A DNA stretch of 64,000 nucleotides. Source: PWXP01 sp034005525. Its GTDB lineage: Bacteria; Planctomycetota; Planctomycetia; Pirellulales; Thermoguttaceae. The notes beneath the pieces are model-generated. The model worked only from the letters and a program-made list of their open reading frames with translations, was not told the origin of the DNA and did no database searches. Position numbers and translations under genes: made by a program. Shown one piece after another: positions 16,791 through 25,080 of this stretch. The stretch is from contig JAVEUP010000016.1 of NCBI GenBank assembly GCA_034005525.1, forward strand, positions 1-64,000, given 5' to 3'. The first letter of the stretch is position 1; every line of letters starts with the position of its first letter.

Positions 16791-17735
16791 TCAGTGTTCG
16801 ATGCCCTCGATAGCCGTGACGATCTGCCGCACGACCGCCCTGGGACAGAACCGTCGGCGTGCGGCGGCGGCTACCGACGCGCGGTCAACCTGCATGGCCA
16901 ATGCGATGCCCCGGAGTATCTCGTCCAGGTCGAAGCCGGAGACGACCGCCCCATTCCGCCCATGCTCGATCCACGGCGCGCCGCGCGGCACGCCGACGGC
17001 CGGGCAGCCGCATAGCAGGATTTCTGCCAGGGCCAGCGGGCCGCGGTCGTCGTCGGAAAAGTAAACGCACGCCCGCGCACCGCGGGCGGCATCGAGCAGT
17101 TCCTCGCGCCGGAACCGCCCGTAGCGCAGCAGCATCGACCCCGGAAAACGCCGCTCAATCCTCGCGAGCAGCGCCTCGTCAAAACCGCTCTTGGCGTAAA
17201 CGAGGAGTTGGGAGATGGGAGATGGGAGCTGGGAATTGGGAGCTAGAAGCTGGGAGCTGGAAGCTGGGGAAACGCTCACGCGGCCGGCTGCGCTCCGCGC
17301 CAGCGCGTCCCCAACTTCCAACTCCCATCTCCCAGCTTCCAACACGGGATACGGCCACACCGCGATCGGCGCCCGGTTGGCCGGCCCAAGGTGCCGGGCG
17401 ATCAGTTCCCGATACCAGCCCGATTCGGTCAGCAGCAGCTTGCAGCTTGCCGCATCGCACAGCAGGCGTTCGTGGGCGAACTGGCGCGGGCGCCGGCTGT
17501 TATGGAACAGCACGTTCGGCCCGAGGATAAACGGCCTCCCCTCGGCCGCGCATCGGCAGGCCGCCTGCGCGTCTTCCCAGCACCAGAACCAGGGGATTTC
17601 CCCGGCGCCGAGCGTGCCACCGATCTTCAGCCACGCCGGCCCATAACGGCGCAACGCCTTCTGCAGTACGTACTGCCCCTGGAACGGCCCGCTGGCGGCA
17701 GGAAAGGGCGCTTCGCGAATGAGACGAACGATCAT
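16791..17735 (-). CDS. Glycosyltransferase-like protein carrying an in-frame repeat insertion
   Basis: A 314-aa protein resembling a GT4/GT1-type glycosyltransferase. The C-terminal half has LLVYAKSGFDEALL, FSDDDRGPLALAEILLCGCP and GVPRGAPWIEHGRNG, matching the sugar-nucleotide end of the fold. About residues 132-177 (nt 17205-17342) are translated from a heptamer palindrome, giving SQL/APNSQLPSP-like sequence between VWPYPV and LLVYAKSGF. The inserted length is a multiple of three, so the frame survives. The frame also runs upstream into a second array, but ATG 17735 starts the natural protein. It is last in the run of glycosyltransferases. Confidence 0.78.
   Translation of the reverse strand: MIVRLIREAPFPAASGPFQGQYVLQKALRRYGPAWLKIGGTLGAGEIPWFWCWEDAQAACRCAAEGRPFILGPNVLFHNSRRPRQFAHERLLCDAASCKLLLTESGWYRELIARHLGPANRAPIAVWPYPVLEAGRWELEVGDALARSAAGRVSVSPASSSQLLAPNSQLPSPISQLLVYAKSGFDEALLARIERRFPGSMLLRYGRFRREELLDAARGARACVYFSDDDRGPLALAEILLCGCPAVGVPRGAPWIEHGRNGAVVSGFDLDEILRGIALAMQVDRASVAAAARRRFCPRAVVRQIVTAIEGIEH
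17204..17343. repeat. Heptamer (STRR) palindrome inside a coding sequence
   Basis: About nine heptamers of GAGTTGG/GAGCTGG type form the left arm, a GC-rich core (about 17270-17310) contains the complement of GACGCGCTGGCGCG, and four to five complementary heptamers form the right arm. The unit is read in frame by the glycosyltransferase gene. Confidence 0.85.
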
Positions 17736-17881
17736 TTGGGAGCTGGGAGCTGGGAGTTGGGAGCTGGGAGTTGGGAGCTGGGAGTTGGGAGCTGGCAGAT
17801 GGGGACGCGCTGGCGCGATACACAACCGACCGCGTCAGCGCGTCCCTATCTCCCATCTCCTAGCTTCTAGCTTCCAACTTC
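17736..17881. repeat. Heptamer (STRR) palindrome between two glycosyltransferase genes
   Basis: The left arm has roughly nine GGGAGCT/GGGAGTT heptamers, then GGGGACGCGCTGGCGCG, a spacer and CGCGTCAGCGCGTCCC, then a right arm of ATCTCCC and AGCTTCT words. The right arm overlaps the stop codon of the next gene, which ends KLEARS in repeat-derived codons. Confidence 0.85.
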
Positions 17882-18543
17882 CACTCGTCGCCCACGTAAT
17901 CGGCCGCCACGGCGGCGAGGTTGTCGGACCGGCTGGCGACGGTGCTGCTGGTCCGGCCGCGGTGATCGACCAGGCTGGGCACGTGACACCAGGCCTCCAG
18001 CCCTTCCCGCCGGGCGGCCTCGCCCAGGATGCGGTCGCCGCCCCAATCGGCCGCGCCGGGGTTCCGGCATACGCTCTGCATGACCGGCAGCAGCTTGCTG
18101 ATTGAAGCTACCGGGACCAGCAGGCACAACGTGCCGGCGTAGCAATCGTTGGGAATCAGCCTTCCGAATTGCGGCGCCTCCTGCACCGGATGTGCCGCTG
18201 CCCAGTCGCGGTATCCGGCACTGCAGAACAGGGTCGCGAAGCCGAGTGCGTCTTTGTGCGGCTGAAGCAGCGGGCATAGCCGCAGCAAGTAATCGCCGAA
18301 CCCAACCGGCACCGCGATATCGTCCTCGCACAACAGTGCCCAATCCGACCCGGCCGCCTTACACAGCCGTCCGGTGGTCTCCAGTGCCCTGAGGAACACC
18401 TTCGCATGGTTGGCCGGGCTCGGCTCCGTGTTCGCGTCGCAGCAGAGCGTTATGGCACCAATGCCCGAACGTGCCAGGCTGCGCAGCGTTTCCAGCAGCA
18501 TTTCCGGCCGGCGGAGGTTGGTTACGATGCAAGTTTGGATCAT
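17860..18543 (-). CDS. Glycosyltransferase-like protein
   Basis: A 227-aa protein beginning MIQTCIVTNLRRPEMLLETL, with a DAN motif near residue 36 and LLCEDDIAVP near residue 90, the D-D signature expected to bind a metal-sugar nucleotide. It fits the GT-A class, near GT2 or GT25-like sequences; the acceptor is unknown. The last residues come from the flanking heptamer array, so the original end may have differed. It is in a same-strand run of sugar-transfer genes. Confidence 0.7.
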   Translation of the reverse strand: MIQTCIVTNLRRPEMLLETLRSLARSGIGAITLCCDANTEPSPANHAKVFLRALETTGRLCKAAGSDWALLCEDDIAVPVGFGDYLLRLCPLLQPHKDALGFATLFCSAGYRDWAAAHPVQEAPQFGRLIPNDCYAGTLCLLVPVASISKLLPVMQSVCRNPGAADWGGDRILGEAARREGLEAWCHVPSLVDHRGRTSSTVASRSDNLAAVAADYVGDEWKLEARS

Positions 18544-18551
18544 GGCGATCT

Positions 18552-18634
18552 TAGTTGCTAGTTGCTAGTTGTTGGTGGGGGCGTAGCCAACCGCGTCAGC
18601 GACTAGCAACTAACAACCAGCAACTAGCAACTAA
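18552..18634. repeat. AGTTGCT heptamer palindrome
   Basis: A left arm of three to four AGTTGCT units, a short core containing CCGCGTCAGCG, then a right arm of AGCAACT units. It fills the gap between two glycosyltransferase genes and ends just before the stop codon of the gene at 18637. Confidence 0.85.
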
Positions 18635-18636
18635 CT

Positions 18637-19344
18637 CTACAGGAACCGTCGCTTGAGCTGTTCGATCAGGCACTCGGCGGGGTAGGCGGCGTCCTTGTCC
18701 CAACCGTTTCGCCGCCATAGTTCATGCCACAGATGGACCGCGTGCGCGTGCCGCAAATCCACCGGGCCGGTGAACATGGCGGCGGATTCGTGGAAGTGTA
18801 TTGGACAGAACGTCTCGGGCGGCGCGACGAAGGCATCAAGCTCGAAGCGGCGGATCGCCTCGCCGAGCAGACGCGGGCCCGTGTCGCCCCAGTTCAGTTC
18901 GGCCGGTTCCTTTGCCTCGGCGGTTTCCAGGCAGTATCGCAGCATGGGGCTTCCGGCCGGGGCCTTGAGCACGCAATTCGTCGCCTGCGCGGAATGCGGC
19001 GTCTTCTCGGAGGCGAACACGTAGTCGTCGGCAAAGGTGAACGGCTTCAGGCAAACGACGTCCATATCGCACCACCAGCCGCCGCGCTCGTACAGCAGCT
19101 TATAGCGGAACAGATTTGCGAAGGCGGCGACGCTCTCCGTTCCCGGCCCATGCCGGTACGTGAAGATCCGGCTGCGAGGCAGAATGGCGCCGGCGTCTTC
19201 AAGGATAATGCCACTCGGAACGTTGCCAATCGGCTCGTAGACCCAAAGCCGGCACGCATGGCCCGCGTGCACGTGCGACGACAAGGCGAGCCGTTCCAGC
19301 GTCGACAGCGCCCCGCCAATCCAAAGGCAATGGGTAGTCATCAT
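18637..19344 (-). CDS. GT32-like glycosyltransferase (DXD type)
   Basis: A 235-aa protein of the capsular-polysaccharide/alpha-mannosyltransferase (Gly_transf_sug) type. The signature FRYKLLYERGGWWCDMDVVC includes the DxD metal site. NWGDTGPRLL and the C-terminal HLWHELW further match the family, which moves a sugar from a nucleotide donor to a glycan. Its ATG overlaps the stop of the ATP-grasp gene by ATGA (19341-19344), so translation is likely coupled. Confidence 0.85.
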   Translation of the reverse strand: MMTTHCLWIGGALSTLERLALSSHVHAGHACRLWVYEPIGNVPSGIILEDAGAILPRSRIFTYRHGPGTESVAAFANLFRYKLLYERGGWWCDMDVVCLKPFTFADDYVFASEKTPHSAQATNCVLKAPAGSPMLRYCLETAEAKEPAELNWGDTGPRLLGEAIRRFELDAFVAPPETFCPIHFHESAAMFTGPVDLRHAHAVHLWHELWRRNGWDKDAAYPAECLIEQLKRRFL

Positions 19345-20183
19345 GGCGTATGAATCAGCGAACCCAGGTGCAAGTCGATATCCGGGGGAAGCAGAGCATT
19401 CCAGCCGCTATGCGGGAAAAAAGTCAACTCGCCGAACACAACGGCGTCATGCACGCTGTAAAGGTCGACCCGCAGGAACGGATGCCCGCAGGAGAGGGCT
19501 TCTGCGACGCCGACCATCTCGTGCAGGTTAGCTGGTCTGGGTACCGCCCCTGCGTAACTCTTCCGAACGAGTACCCAGGGCTGCCTGCGCCACTGCACGT
19601 CGTAAACGCAGGCGGCATGATCGTCGAACCGGCCGACGTGAACTTCAACATAGTGAGCCTGGCCGTCGAAGCAGAAGAACTTGTAGTCCAGAAGCTCGCC
19701 GGACTGGTCCTTGAGGAACCGTTCGGCCAGCAGCCGCGGGAGAATGCCCCGGTAACACCATTCGCCCTGCTGCGTATCGTAGAAGCTTGCGCCGAGAATG
19801 GCATTCATCTCGCGCTTGGCCTGCGGCCAATCGAACCGCGCCTTATCTTGCACGCGCCAGACGGCGCCGCTCCAATGGTTCGGCTTGACGACAAACGCGC
19901 GGGGCAGCCTGCCGAGTGCCGCTTCCAGCTCGTCGGCATTCTGAAACACTCCGAACAGCTCGCTTAAGTACTTCGAGCCCACCTTCTGCTCGACGAAGCG
20001 GCGGACCGCCCACTTGTCGACCAGTTGATTCAACCCCGGCGGCCGCCGGTAGAGCTTCAGCCATTGCAGCTTCTCGTTGAAAGTGCGCGGATTTGCGAGG
20101 TCCAGTTCCCGCCCCAGTTCGCGCCGGAAGCGGGTTTGGACATGCAGAATGTCTTGCTGCAGCAGTCGATCGTTGTCGGTCAT
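19341..20183 (-). CDS. TupA-like ATP-grasp protein
   Basis: A 280-aa protein of the TupA-like ATP-grasp family, related to the teichuronopeptide synthesis enzyme TupA. Typical sequences are RTFNEKLQWLKLY at the front, VDKWAVRRFV, FVVKPNHWSGAVW (nucleotide-binding Lys) and LLDYKFFCFDGQ. FLRVDLY and FGELTFFPHSGW near the end complete the metal-binding part. Members are found in surface polysaccharide clusters, where they probably attach amino acids to glycans. The frame is open further upstream, but that part overlaps a repeat; ATG 20183 starts MTDNDRLLQQ. Confidence 0.87.
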   Translation of the reverse strand: MTDNDRLLQQDILHVQTRFRRELGRELDLANPRTFNEKLQWLKLYRRPPGLNQLVDKWAVRRFVEQKVGSKYLSELFGVFQNADELEAALGRLPRAFVVKPNHWSGAVWRVQDKARFDWPQAKREMNAILGASFYDTQQGEWCYRGILPRLLAERFLKDQSGELLDYKFFCFDGQAHYVEVHVGRFDDHAACVYDVQWRRQPWVLVRKSYAGAVPRPANLHEMVGVAEALSCGHPFLRVDLYSVHDAVVFGELTFFPHSGWNALLPPDIDLHLGSLIHTP

Positions 20184-20199
20184 GTTGGTTGCTGGTTGG

Positions 20200-20338
20200 T
20201 AGGGTGGGTCAAGGTCGCGGTGGTTCCTGGTGGGTCTTCGCAAGCCGGGCCGGTGTTGTTCATGGAGCCGACCGTTGAACCACGTCGGGTGCAGCGACCG
20301 ATGCCCCACCAAGGAAACGGCCTGCTTGACCCACCCTA
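20200..20338. repeat. TAGGGTGGGTCAAG inverted-repeat element
   Basis: A 139-bp element bounded by TAGGGTGGGTCAAG and its exact complement CTTGACCCACCCTA. Inside, CCTGGTGGG and CCCACCAAGG form an inner imperfect pair. A near relative with a different interior lies at 41165. Confidence 0.85.
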
Positions 20339-20349
20339 CGTGTGTGCCT

Positions 20350-21108
20350 TCAAAACACGCGGAGGTGGACGCCGGGCAGGATGCGCGGGTGGTCCAGGTC
20401 GATGTCGGGCGGCGGGGCGATGGTGAGTTGAGACTTCAGATCTTGGATGTCAGATCGTCGCCCGGTCATTGCGCCCAGCCGCTCGTATCCGGCGGGGCCA
20501 AGGCCCGATAGGTGCCAACCTCTCCCGACGCTGCCACTGCTGCCCCAGCGGTACACGTAGAACGGCTCGAACCCCAGGGCGACGGGATCGGCTTGGGGCG
20601 TGCCCGCGGCGGCCAGGCGCGCGGCGAGCCCCTGGTCTTCGCCGTTGCTCATCTCGTTGGGATACCCGCCCACCGCCTCGAACGCCTCGCGGCGGTAGCT
20701 CCACCCGCCGTGGAACAACCCGCCGGTGAGGTGCTGCCGGAGCGCGCCGTCAGGGTTCGGATGCAGCACGAGCGAAGGGCGCGACCAGGGCGCGTGCCCG
20801 AGCGCCGCGGCGCTGGCGCGCAGCGCCCACGGCAGGTACAGGTCGTCGTCGTCCCACACGGCCAGGCCATCGACGTCGGCCGACACCAACCTGGCCGCGG
20901 CATTCCGCTTCTGCCCCAGCGTGGCGAACCGGCGCGGCGTGCAGACCAGCCGCCAGCCGGGGCCCGACTGGTTCCCGTACTGCCCCGCGTCGTCCAGCAC
21001 GAGCAGTTCGCGCATTTCGGCCGGATAGTCCTGCCTCAGGAAGCAGTGGATCATCTGCCCCAGTTGCACCGGGCGCAGGTACGTACAGCAGACGGCGGCG
21101 ATTTTCAT
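20350..21108 (-). CDS. Family 2 glycosyltransferase
   Basis: A 252-aa GT-A protein. MKIAAVCCTYLRPVQLGQMI is the nucleotide-binding strand, ELLVLDDAGQ and LAVWDDDDLY give the two Asp clusters, and NGEDQGLAARLAAAG matches the ED motif for the acceptor base. It probably transfers a sugar during surface glycan or glycoprotein assembly. It sits between two repeat elements and reads with its neighbours. Confidence 0.85.
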   Translation of the reverse strand: MKIAAVCCTYLRPVQLGQMIHCFLRQDYPAEMRELLVLDDAGQYGNQSGPGWRLVCTPRRFATLGQKRNAAARLVSADVDGLAVWDDDDLYLPWALRASAAALGHAPWSRPSLVLHPNPDGALRQHLTGGLFHGGWSYRREAFEAVGGYPNEMSNGEDQGLAARLAAAGTPQADPVALGFEPFYVYRWGSSGSVGRGWHLSGLGPAGYERLGAMTGRRSDIQDLKSQLTIAPPPDIDLDHPRILPGVHLRVF

Positions 21109-21116
21109 GGCTACTC

Positions 21117-21214
21117 AGTTGCTAGTTGCTAGTTGCTAGTGGTTAGTCCTGGCGGTTGCATCGCGATTCGCGTGAGCGCGTCCACTAGCAACTAACAACT
21201 AACAACTAGCAACT
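21117..21214. repeat. AGTTGCT heptamer palindrome overlapping a gene end
   Basis: A left arm of AGTTGCT units, a core with CGTGAGCGCGTCC, and a right arm of AGCAACT/AACAACT units. The right arm supplies the last residues (LLVVSC) and stop codon of the glycosyltransferase at 21192-22214. Confidence 0.85.
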
Positions 21215-22214
21215 CTGTCCATCTCGCCGCCAGCCTCCCGGGCGCGGCGAGATTCTCTTCGAGGTCGCGTCTCGCCTCGCAGGCGACGTGCCGGCGAAGC
21301 TCTTCGTCGCGGGCGAGCTGGGCAGTGTGGAAGGCGAAGTCGTCTTCCGTGTCGCACAGGAAGCCGGTTTGGCCGTGGCGGATCATCTCGCACCAGCCGC
21401 CGCGCCGGTCCACTACCAGGGGCACGCCGGCGGCCATCGCCTCCAAACCGGTGCGGGGCCAGTTCTCGGCCGTGGCGCCGGCGAACACCTGCGCGTGCAA
21501 TGTGGGAAGGAACTCGGCGGCGGTCTCACTGCCCTGCGGCAGGCACTCGGCCCACGGCGGCGCCGGACCCGTGCGGGCCGCCACGGCAGAGCTGAAGCCG
21601 AGCACGCGGGCGCGGATCGGGTACGGCGTGCGCCGGTAGATGGCCCAGGTGCGCGGCGAGAACTTCTCCGGCGCGGCGCGGCTGATCCGGCCGACAGTGA
21701 AGCACTCGCCCTCATGGTGCGGTCGGGGGCGGAAGGGCAGTTCGGCAAGGTCCAGCGCGCCGCGGATGATATGCCCTTGCTCCGGCCGATAACCGAACCG
21801 TTCGAGTTGCGGCACGATTTGATCGTGCTGGTACCGGCTCTGGAATACGTAGCGGTCGAACAGCCCGCAGCGGCGATAGTGAAGCCGCTCGGCCGGGAAC
21901 AGCCAGTTCATGCAGTTCACCCACACCGTGCGGCAGCCGAGCCGGCGGAACCGGTGGGCTTCGGCGAGGAAATGCTCGTTGCAGAACGCCACCACCACGC
22001 TGCCGGCCAGGCCGGGCACGGTGTCGAGCCGCTCGGCAGGGCACTCGATGGTGCGACAGCCGACGGCGTCGAGCCGGCGCCGCCAGCCGGGATCGGGCTG
22101 CCCCGTGGGAATGAGCGTCACGCCCAATCCCGCGCGGCGCCATAGCTTCACCGTATGCCACAGTTCGGTGTTCGCGCCGCCGACGTGTCCGGGATATCCG
22201 TGGATGAAGATCAT
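21192..22214 (-). CDS. GT4-like glycosyltransferase
   Basis: A 340-aa protein of GT-B form. The N-terminal domain starts IFIHGYPGHVGGANTELWH, a glycine-rich acceptor loop. The C-terminal donor site reads ENWPRTGLEAMAAGVPLVVD with the Glu and Gly-Val-Pro of GT4 enzymes, then GWCEMIRHGQTGFL. It probably works with the four other sugar-transfer genes downstream. The final residues lie in a heptamer array. It is the first glycosyltransferase after the virion-type genes, 60 bases beyond the gene at 22275. Confidence 0.83.
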   Translation of the reverse strand: MIFIHGYPGHVGGANTELWHTVKLWRRAGLGVTLIPTGQPDPGWRRRLDAVGCRTIECPAERLDTVPGLAGSVVVAFCNEHFLAEAHRFRRLGCRTVWVNCMNWLFPAERLHYRRCGLFDRYVFQSRYQHDQIVPQLERFGYRPEQGHIIRGALDLAELPFRPRPHHEGECFTVGRISRAAPEKFSPRTWAIYRRTPYPIRARVLGFSSAVAARTGPAPPWAECLPQGSETAAEFLPTLHAQVFAGATAENWPRTGLEAMAAGVPLVVDRRGGWCEMIRHGQTGFLCDTEDDFAFHTAQLARDEELRRHVACEARRDLEENLAAPGRLAARWTELLVVSC

Positions 22215-22274
22215 CGTCAGGTTGCCAGGTGTAGTGTTGGTGAAGGTCGCGGCGGTTCTGGAATGGAAGCAGTG

Positions 22275-23045
22275 TTACGCGGTCCGCAACAGGGCCGCGA
22301 AATCTTCGGTCCGGAAACCGGCCTCGTCCGAAATGGGCCGCAACGGGTTCTCGCGGAAGCTGTACTCTAGTCGCCACACGTGCTCGGCCTTGTCCAGTTC
22401 GGAGAGGCGCAGGAACTCGCGCTGCGAAACCGCGCCTTCAAACAACAGCGTACCTGGGGCGGCCCCGAGGAACTCGGCCTCGTTCAGCGCGCCCGTGCAT
22501 CGCCGAATGGCCGGCCACGGCGGACGCACCACGCGGCGCCACGTAAGCCGGTGCCGTACGGCCGGCAGGCGCACCGTGCCGCGGGCGTCGGCGGGAAACA
22601 CGGCTGCCGGGTTGCCCGGCCAGGAAAGCCCGTCGCCGGGCAGCAGCACGTGCTCCTCGGCCGGCTCGGTGCGGTAGCTCAGCAGGGTACCCGGCTCCGG
22701 CGCGGCCAGGGCGGCGTGCTCGGTTGGGTCGAGCATTTCGTAGTCGACCGTCACGCGTGCGAAACCATGGTACGCACCGAGCCCCTCGGCAAGCCCTGCA
22801 AGCGGCTGTCCGGCCGGGTCGTGCATGAGCGGCTCGACCCGCACGCGCATGGCCACCGCGGCCGGCGCGGCCGGATACGCCGCGCGCCCTCCGCCGTTGC
22901 CAAAGGGGTAGCCGTCGCCCAGCAGTGCCCGCACCAGGGCGCCGCGGTCGGGCCAGGCGCACGCCAGCACGCGACGCGCCGTCACGCCTTCGGGGCCATA
23001 TGTTTCCACCGGCGATCCGGCGAGTTCGTGGAATGGAGGTGTCAT
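22275..23045 (-). CDS. Unknown protein at the end of the virion-type gene run
   Basis: A 256-aa protein that I do not recognise. It begins TPPFHELAGSPVETYGPEGVTARRVLAC and appears rich in beta strands, with WRLEYSFRENPL near the C-terminus. Its place behind the head and tail-completion genes suggests a tail or baseplate-like part, but no motif proves it. An upstream ATG at 23081 is in a repeat; ATG 23045 follows GGAAACCTCCC, a weak ribosome site. Confidence 0.6.
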   Translation of the reverse strand: MTPPFHELAGSPVETYGPEGVTARRVLACAWPDRGALVRALLGDGYPFGNGGGRAAYPAAPAAVAMRVRVEPLMHDPAGQPLAGLAEGLGAYHGFARVTVDYEMLDPTEHAALAAPEPGTLLSYRTEPAEEHVLLPGDGLSWPGNPAAVFPADARGTVRLPAVRHRLTWRRVVRPPWPAIRRCTGALNEAEFLGAAPGTLLFEGAVSQREFLRLSELDKAEHVWRLEYSFRENPLRPISDEAGFRTEDFAALLRTA

Positions 23046-23070
23046 GGGAGGTTTCCGGAAAATGGCTTCT

Positions 23071-23171
23071 GCGTGGGACAAGCTTCCAGCTTGTCAGCGA
23101 AAGAGACAGGCTGCGTGGGACAAGCTTCTAGCTTGTCGGCGGAACAGACAAGCTGGAAGCTTATCCCACGT
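23071..23171. repeat. GTGGGACAAGCTTCCAGCTTGTC repeat pair
   Basis: Two direct copies of GCGTGGGACAAGCTTC-type sequence (about 23071 and 23113), each containing a CAAGCTTCNAGCTTG palindrome. The second is closed by an inverted copy ending ATCCCACG (about 23163-23170). The unit fills the gap between two virion-type genes. Confidence 0.75.
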
Positions 23172-23177
23172 TGCGCG

Positions 23178-23678
23178 CTACACGCCGCTGGAACCGGGAC
23201 CGGACATCATGCCAAGCAGGGCCAGCGAATACTGCACGTCGCCGCCCGCAGCGGCCAGGTGAAGGCTGCGGCAGACATGATCGACCGGCCAGGGGGCGGC
23301 GCGGCTGACCAGCATGGCGGCGCCGTCGGGGGCGACCATCAGCGGGCCGGCGCCGAACGGCGCGTTCCAGGCGTCGGCCTCGGCTCCGCCAACGCACAGC
23401 GTGCCGCCGTCCGGGGCGTGATTGACCAAGAGCAGAACATTCACTCCGGCAAACGCCGTGACGAGCTTGTCGCCCAGCACGTCGCGCACAAGGTAGGTCA
23501 GGTCGAACGCGACCGATTGGCCGTTTCCCAGCGGCTGCCGTTCCGTCAGCCAGGCGGCCTCGGCGCCTGCGGCCTGTGCGTCGAGCCATTGCCTCGCGTA
23601 ATCGAGCCGCGCATCGTACGTCGCGCCGTCCGACCAGCGCCAGCCGATCAAGGTGCGTATCTCTGCTTGAAAACTCAT
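23178..23678 (-). CDS. Unknown virion-associated-type protein
   Basis: A 166-aa protein beginning MSFQAEIRTLIGWRWSDG. I do not recognise a named family. The alternating hydrophobic pattern (VNVLLLVNHA, GPLMVAPDGAAMLV) suggests a beta-rich structural protein. GGGAGAA precedes ATG 23678 at a good distance. It lies between the putative tail-completion gene and the 256-aa gene, all in one direction, so a tail-tube or tail-fibre role is possible by position only. Confidence 0.6.
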   Translation of the reverse strand: MSFQAEIRTLIGWRWSDGATYDARLDYARQWLDAQAAGAEAAWLTERQPLGNGQSVAFDLTYLVRDVLGDKLVTAFAGVNVLLLVNHAPDGGTLCVGGAEADAWNAPFGAGPLMVAPDGAAMLVSRAAPWPVDHVCRSLHLAAAGGDVQYSLALLGMMSGPGSSGV

Positions 23679-23700
23679 GAGGGTTCTCCCGGGGTCCGAA

Positions 23701-23831
23701 ATGTAGGGTGGGTGGTTCCGGCTGTATGTAATCGGCAGTGTGGTTGGCCAGCGCGTGGGTGAACCCGGCCGCTGCGAATGGTGCAGTTGTTCGGCCGGCG
23801 TACCATGCGGCCGGAACCACCCACCCTACAT
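23701..23831. repeat. TAGGGTGGGTGGTTCCGGC inverted-repeat element
   Basis: Perfect 22-bp inverted ends (23701-23722 and 23810-23831) enclose about 87 bases. The right end supplies the TAG stop codon (23826-23828 on the minus strand) of the next gene. Confidence 0.9.
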
Positions 23832-24227
23832 GTTGCCATCGAGCAGCACCGTGCAATCGAACTCGACGGTGGTCCGCCAGGTGCCGTCGGGTTCCTGATG
23901 CGCGTGGTCGGCGGTTCGCCGCATGTAGAGCACGCGGCCGCACCCGGCCAACTCGAAGCTGGTCCGGTCGAACGCGCGTTTCACGGCGTCGAGCACGGCC
24001 TGCGATGCGTCGTAGCTCGGGTCGTACAGCTCGATGCGTACGCCCACGGTATCCAACCCGCCGCCGTCGGCAAACTGCACCGCCGGTTGCGCGTGGCACC
24101 GCGAGATGACCGCCAGCGGAATGGCCGGCGTCACGCTCGTGCCGGTGAACACGCGTCCGGCCGGCAGCAGGCGGTTCAGCGGTTCGTCCGCTGCCCAACG
24201 ATGATGGATCATTCGCGCCAGGTTCAT
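23826..24227 (-). CDS. Putative tail-completion (DUF3168-like) protein
   Basis: A 133-aa protein with the pattern of small phage tail-terminator proteins: a helical N-terminus with RLLPAGRVFTGTSV, a middle VGVRIELYDPSYDASQAVLDAVKRAF and a C-terminal beta part ending in TVEFDCTVLLD. Similar proteins close the tail tube beneath the head. The call rests on length, pattern and position after head genes. ATG 24227 follows GAGGCAT, and the stop codon lies in the flanking repeat. Confidence 0.55.
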   Translation of the reverse strand: MNLARMIHHRWAADEPLNRLLPAGRVFTGTSVTPAIPLAVISRCHAQPAVQFADGGGLDTVGVRIELYDPSYDASQAVLDAVKRAFDRTSFELAGCGRVLYMRRTADHAHQEPDGTWRTTVEFDCTVLLDGNM

Positions 24228-24257
24228 AATGCCTCCGCCTCGATGGCTTGGGTACTG

Positions 24258-24397
24258 TAGGGTGGGTGGTTCTGGGCGCGTAGCGCCCAGGTTCACCCAC
24301 GCGGGCTGCCGCGGTTCGCAACTTCAGGGGCGAAGTGCCAAGCACTTTCCGCGTGGGTGAAGTAAGGCTGCTCTGACAGCCGGAACCACCCGCCCTA
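24258..24397. repeat. TAGGGTGGGT inverted-repeat element
   Basis: A 140-bp element. The left half holds a TGGGCGCGTAGCGCCCA hairpin and TTCACCCACGCG; the right half holds GCGTGGGTGAAGTAAGG, a GCTGC...AGC hairpin and ends CCACCCGCCCTA. The right end is the TAG stop of the gene at 24395. Confidence 0.88.
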
Positions 24398-25078
24398 CGG
24401 CCACGGTCCAAGTGCCTCCGCCTCGATGGCTTGCGGTTCGCCGAGCCGCTCGCGCCCGCTGATGACCAGGATGCGGTACAACGTGCCGTCCGGGCCGAGC
24501 ACGCGGTGCGCGGCGCTCAGCGCAAGGTTTTCGGCCAGCAGAATTCGCACGCGGGCGGCAACTCGACGGGCGCCCTGTGCCGTTGCAGGCGACTCGCGGA
24601 CCGGCTGGATGCTTGCCCGCACGCCGGTGCGCCACGCAACCCAGGTGGCCTCGGCCGCACCGCCGAGCCCCTTGGCATACACCGGTTGCAGTACGGAGAC
24701 GGCATTGTCCAACGAGTAGGCCAACACCAGGTCGCGCGCCGTGCACCGCCAGCCGAGGCCGAGCGGCGGCTGCTCCACTTCGAGGATCGTCCACCGCCGG
24801 CCTGCGGCGTCCAACAGCGCGTCGCCCAGCCGCGGCGCGGCCGGCAGGCTGCCGGGCAGGCGCCAGACCACGTCGCCGGCGGTGAGCCGGCCGAACGTAT
24901 CGACCTGCCGGCGGACTTCGTACCGATTGCCCACCACCGGCTCGCGGCGCACGATGGCCAGCCGCAGCGCCCGCTCAATTCGGATCCCCGGCGCAGCCGG
25001 CGGATCGTCATGCCGCAGCAACGTCGCGACTTCCGTTCCGTCGGCAACGGTGGCAAGGTCGGTTGTGGGGTTGAACAT
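24395..25078 (-). CDS. Virion-type protein, possible head-tail connector component
   Basis: A 227-aa protein starting MFNPTTDLATVADGTEVATLL, with no family that I can name. The middle segment GDALLDAAGRRWTILEVEQPPLG resembles head-tail joining proteins that describe a ring of beta strands, and the gene lies between the capsid and tail-completion genes as such connectors do. ATG 25078 is two bases from the stop of the 69-aa gene, suggesting translational coupling. The upstream extension of the frame (to 25141) overlaps that gene and is not needed. Confidence 0.55.
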   Translation of the reverse strand: MFNPTTDLATVADGTEVATLLRHDDPPAAPGIRIERALRLAIVRREPVVGNRYEVRRQVDTFGRLTAGDVVWRLPGSLPAAPRLGDALLDAAGRRWTILEVEQPPLGLGWRCTARDLVLAYSLDNAVSVLQPVYAKGLGGAAEATWVAWRTGVRASIQPVRESPATAQGARRVAARVRILLAENLALSAAHRVLGPDGTLYRILVISGRERLGEPQAIEAEALGPWP

Positions 25079-25080
25079 GG

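Noticed and set aside
16390..17064. Plus-strand 224-codon frame after the DUF1559 gene
   Set aside because: Crosses the terminator and nested GCCCCGG repeats and is antisense to a glycosyltransferase.
17204..17881. Heptamer arrays as CRISPR
   Set aside because: Units are seven bases in direct tandem without spacers of 25-40 bases, and no cas genes are present.
22380..23762. Plus-strand 460-codon frame with repeated GQASSLSA
   Set aside because: The repeated peptide is only translation of the AAGCTTCCAGCTTG repeat; antisense to better supported genes.
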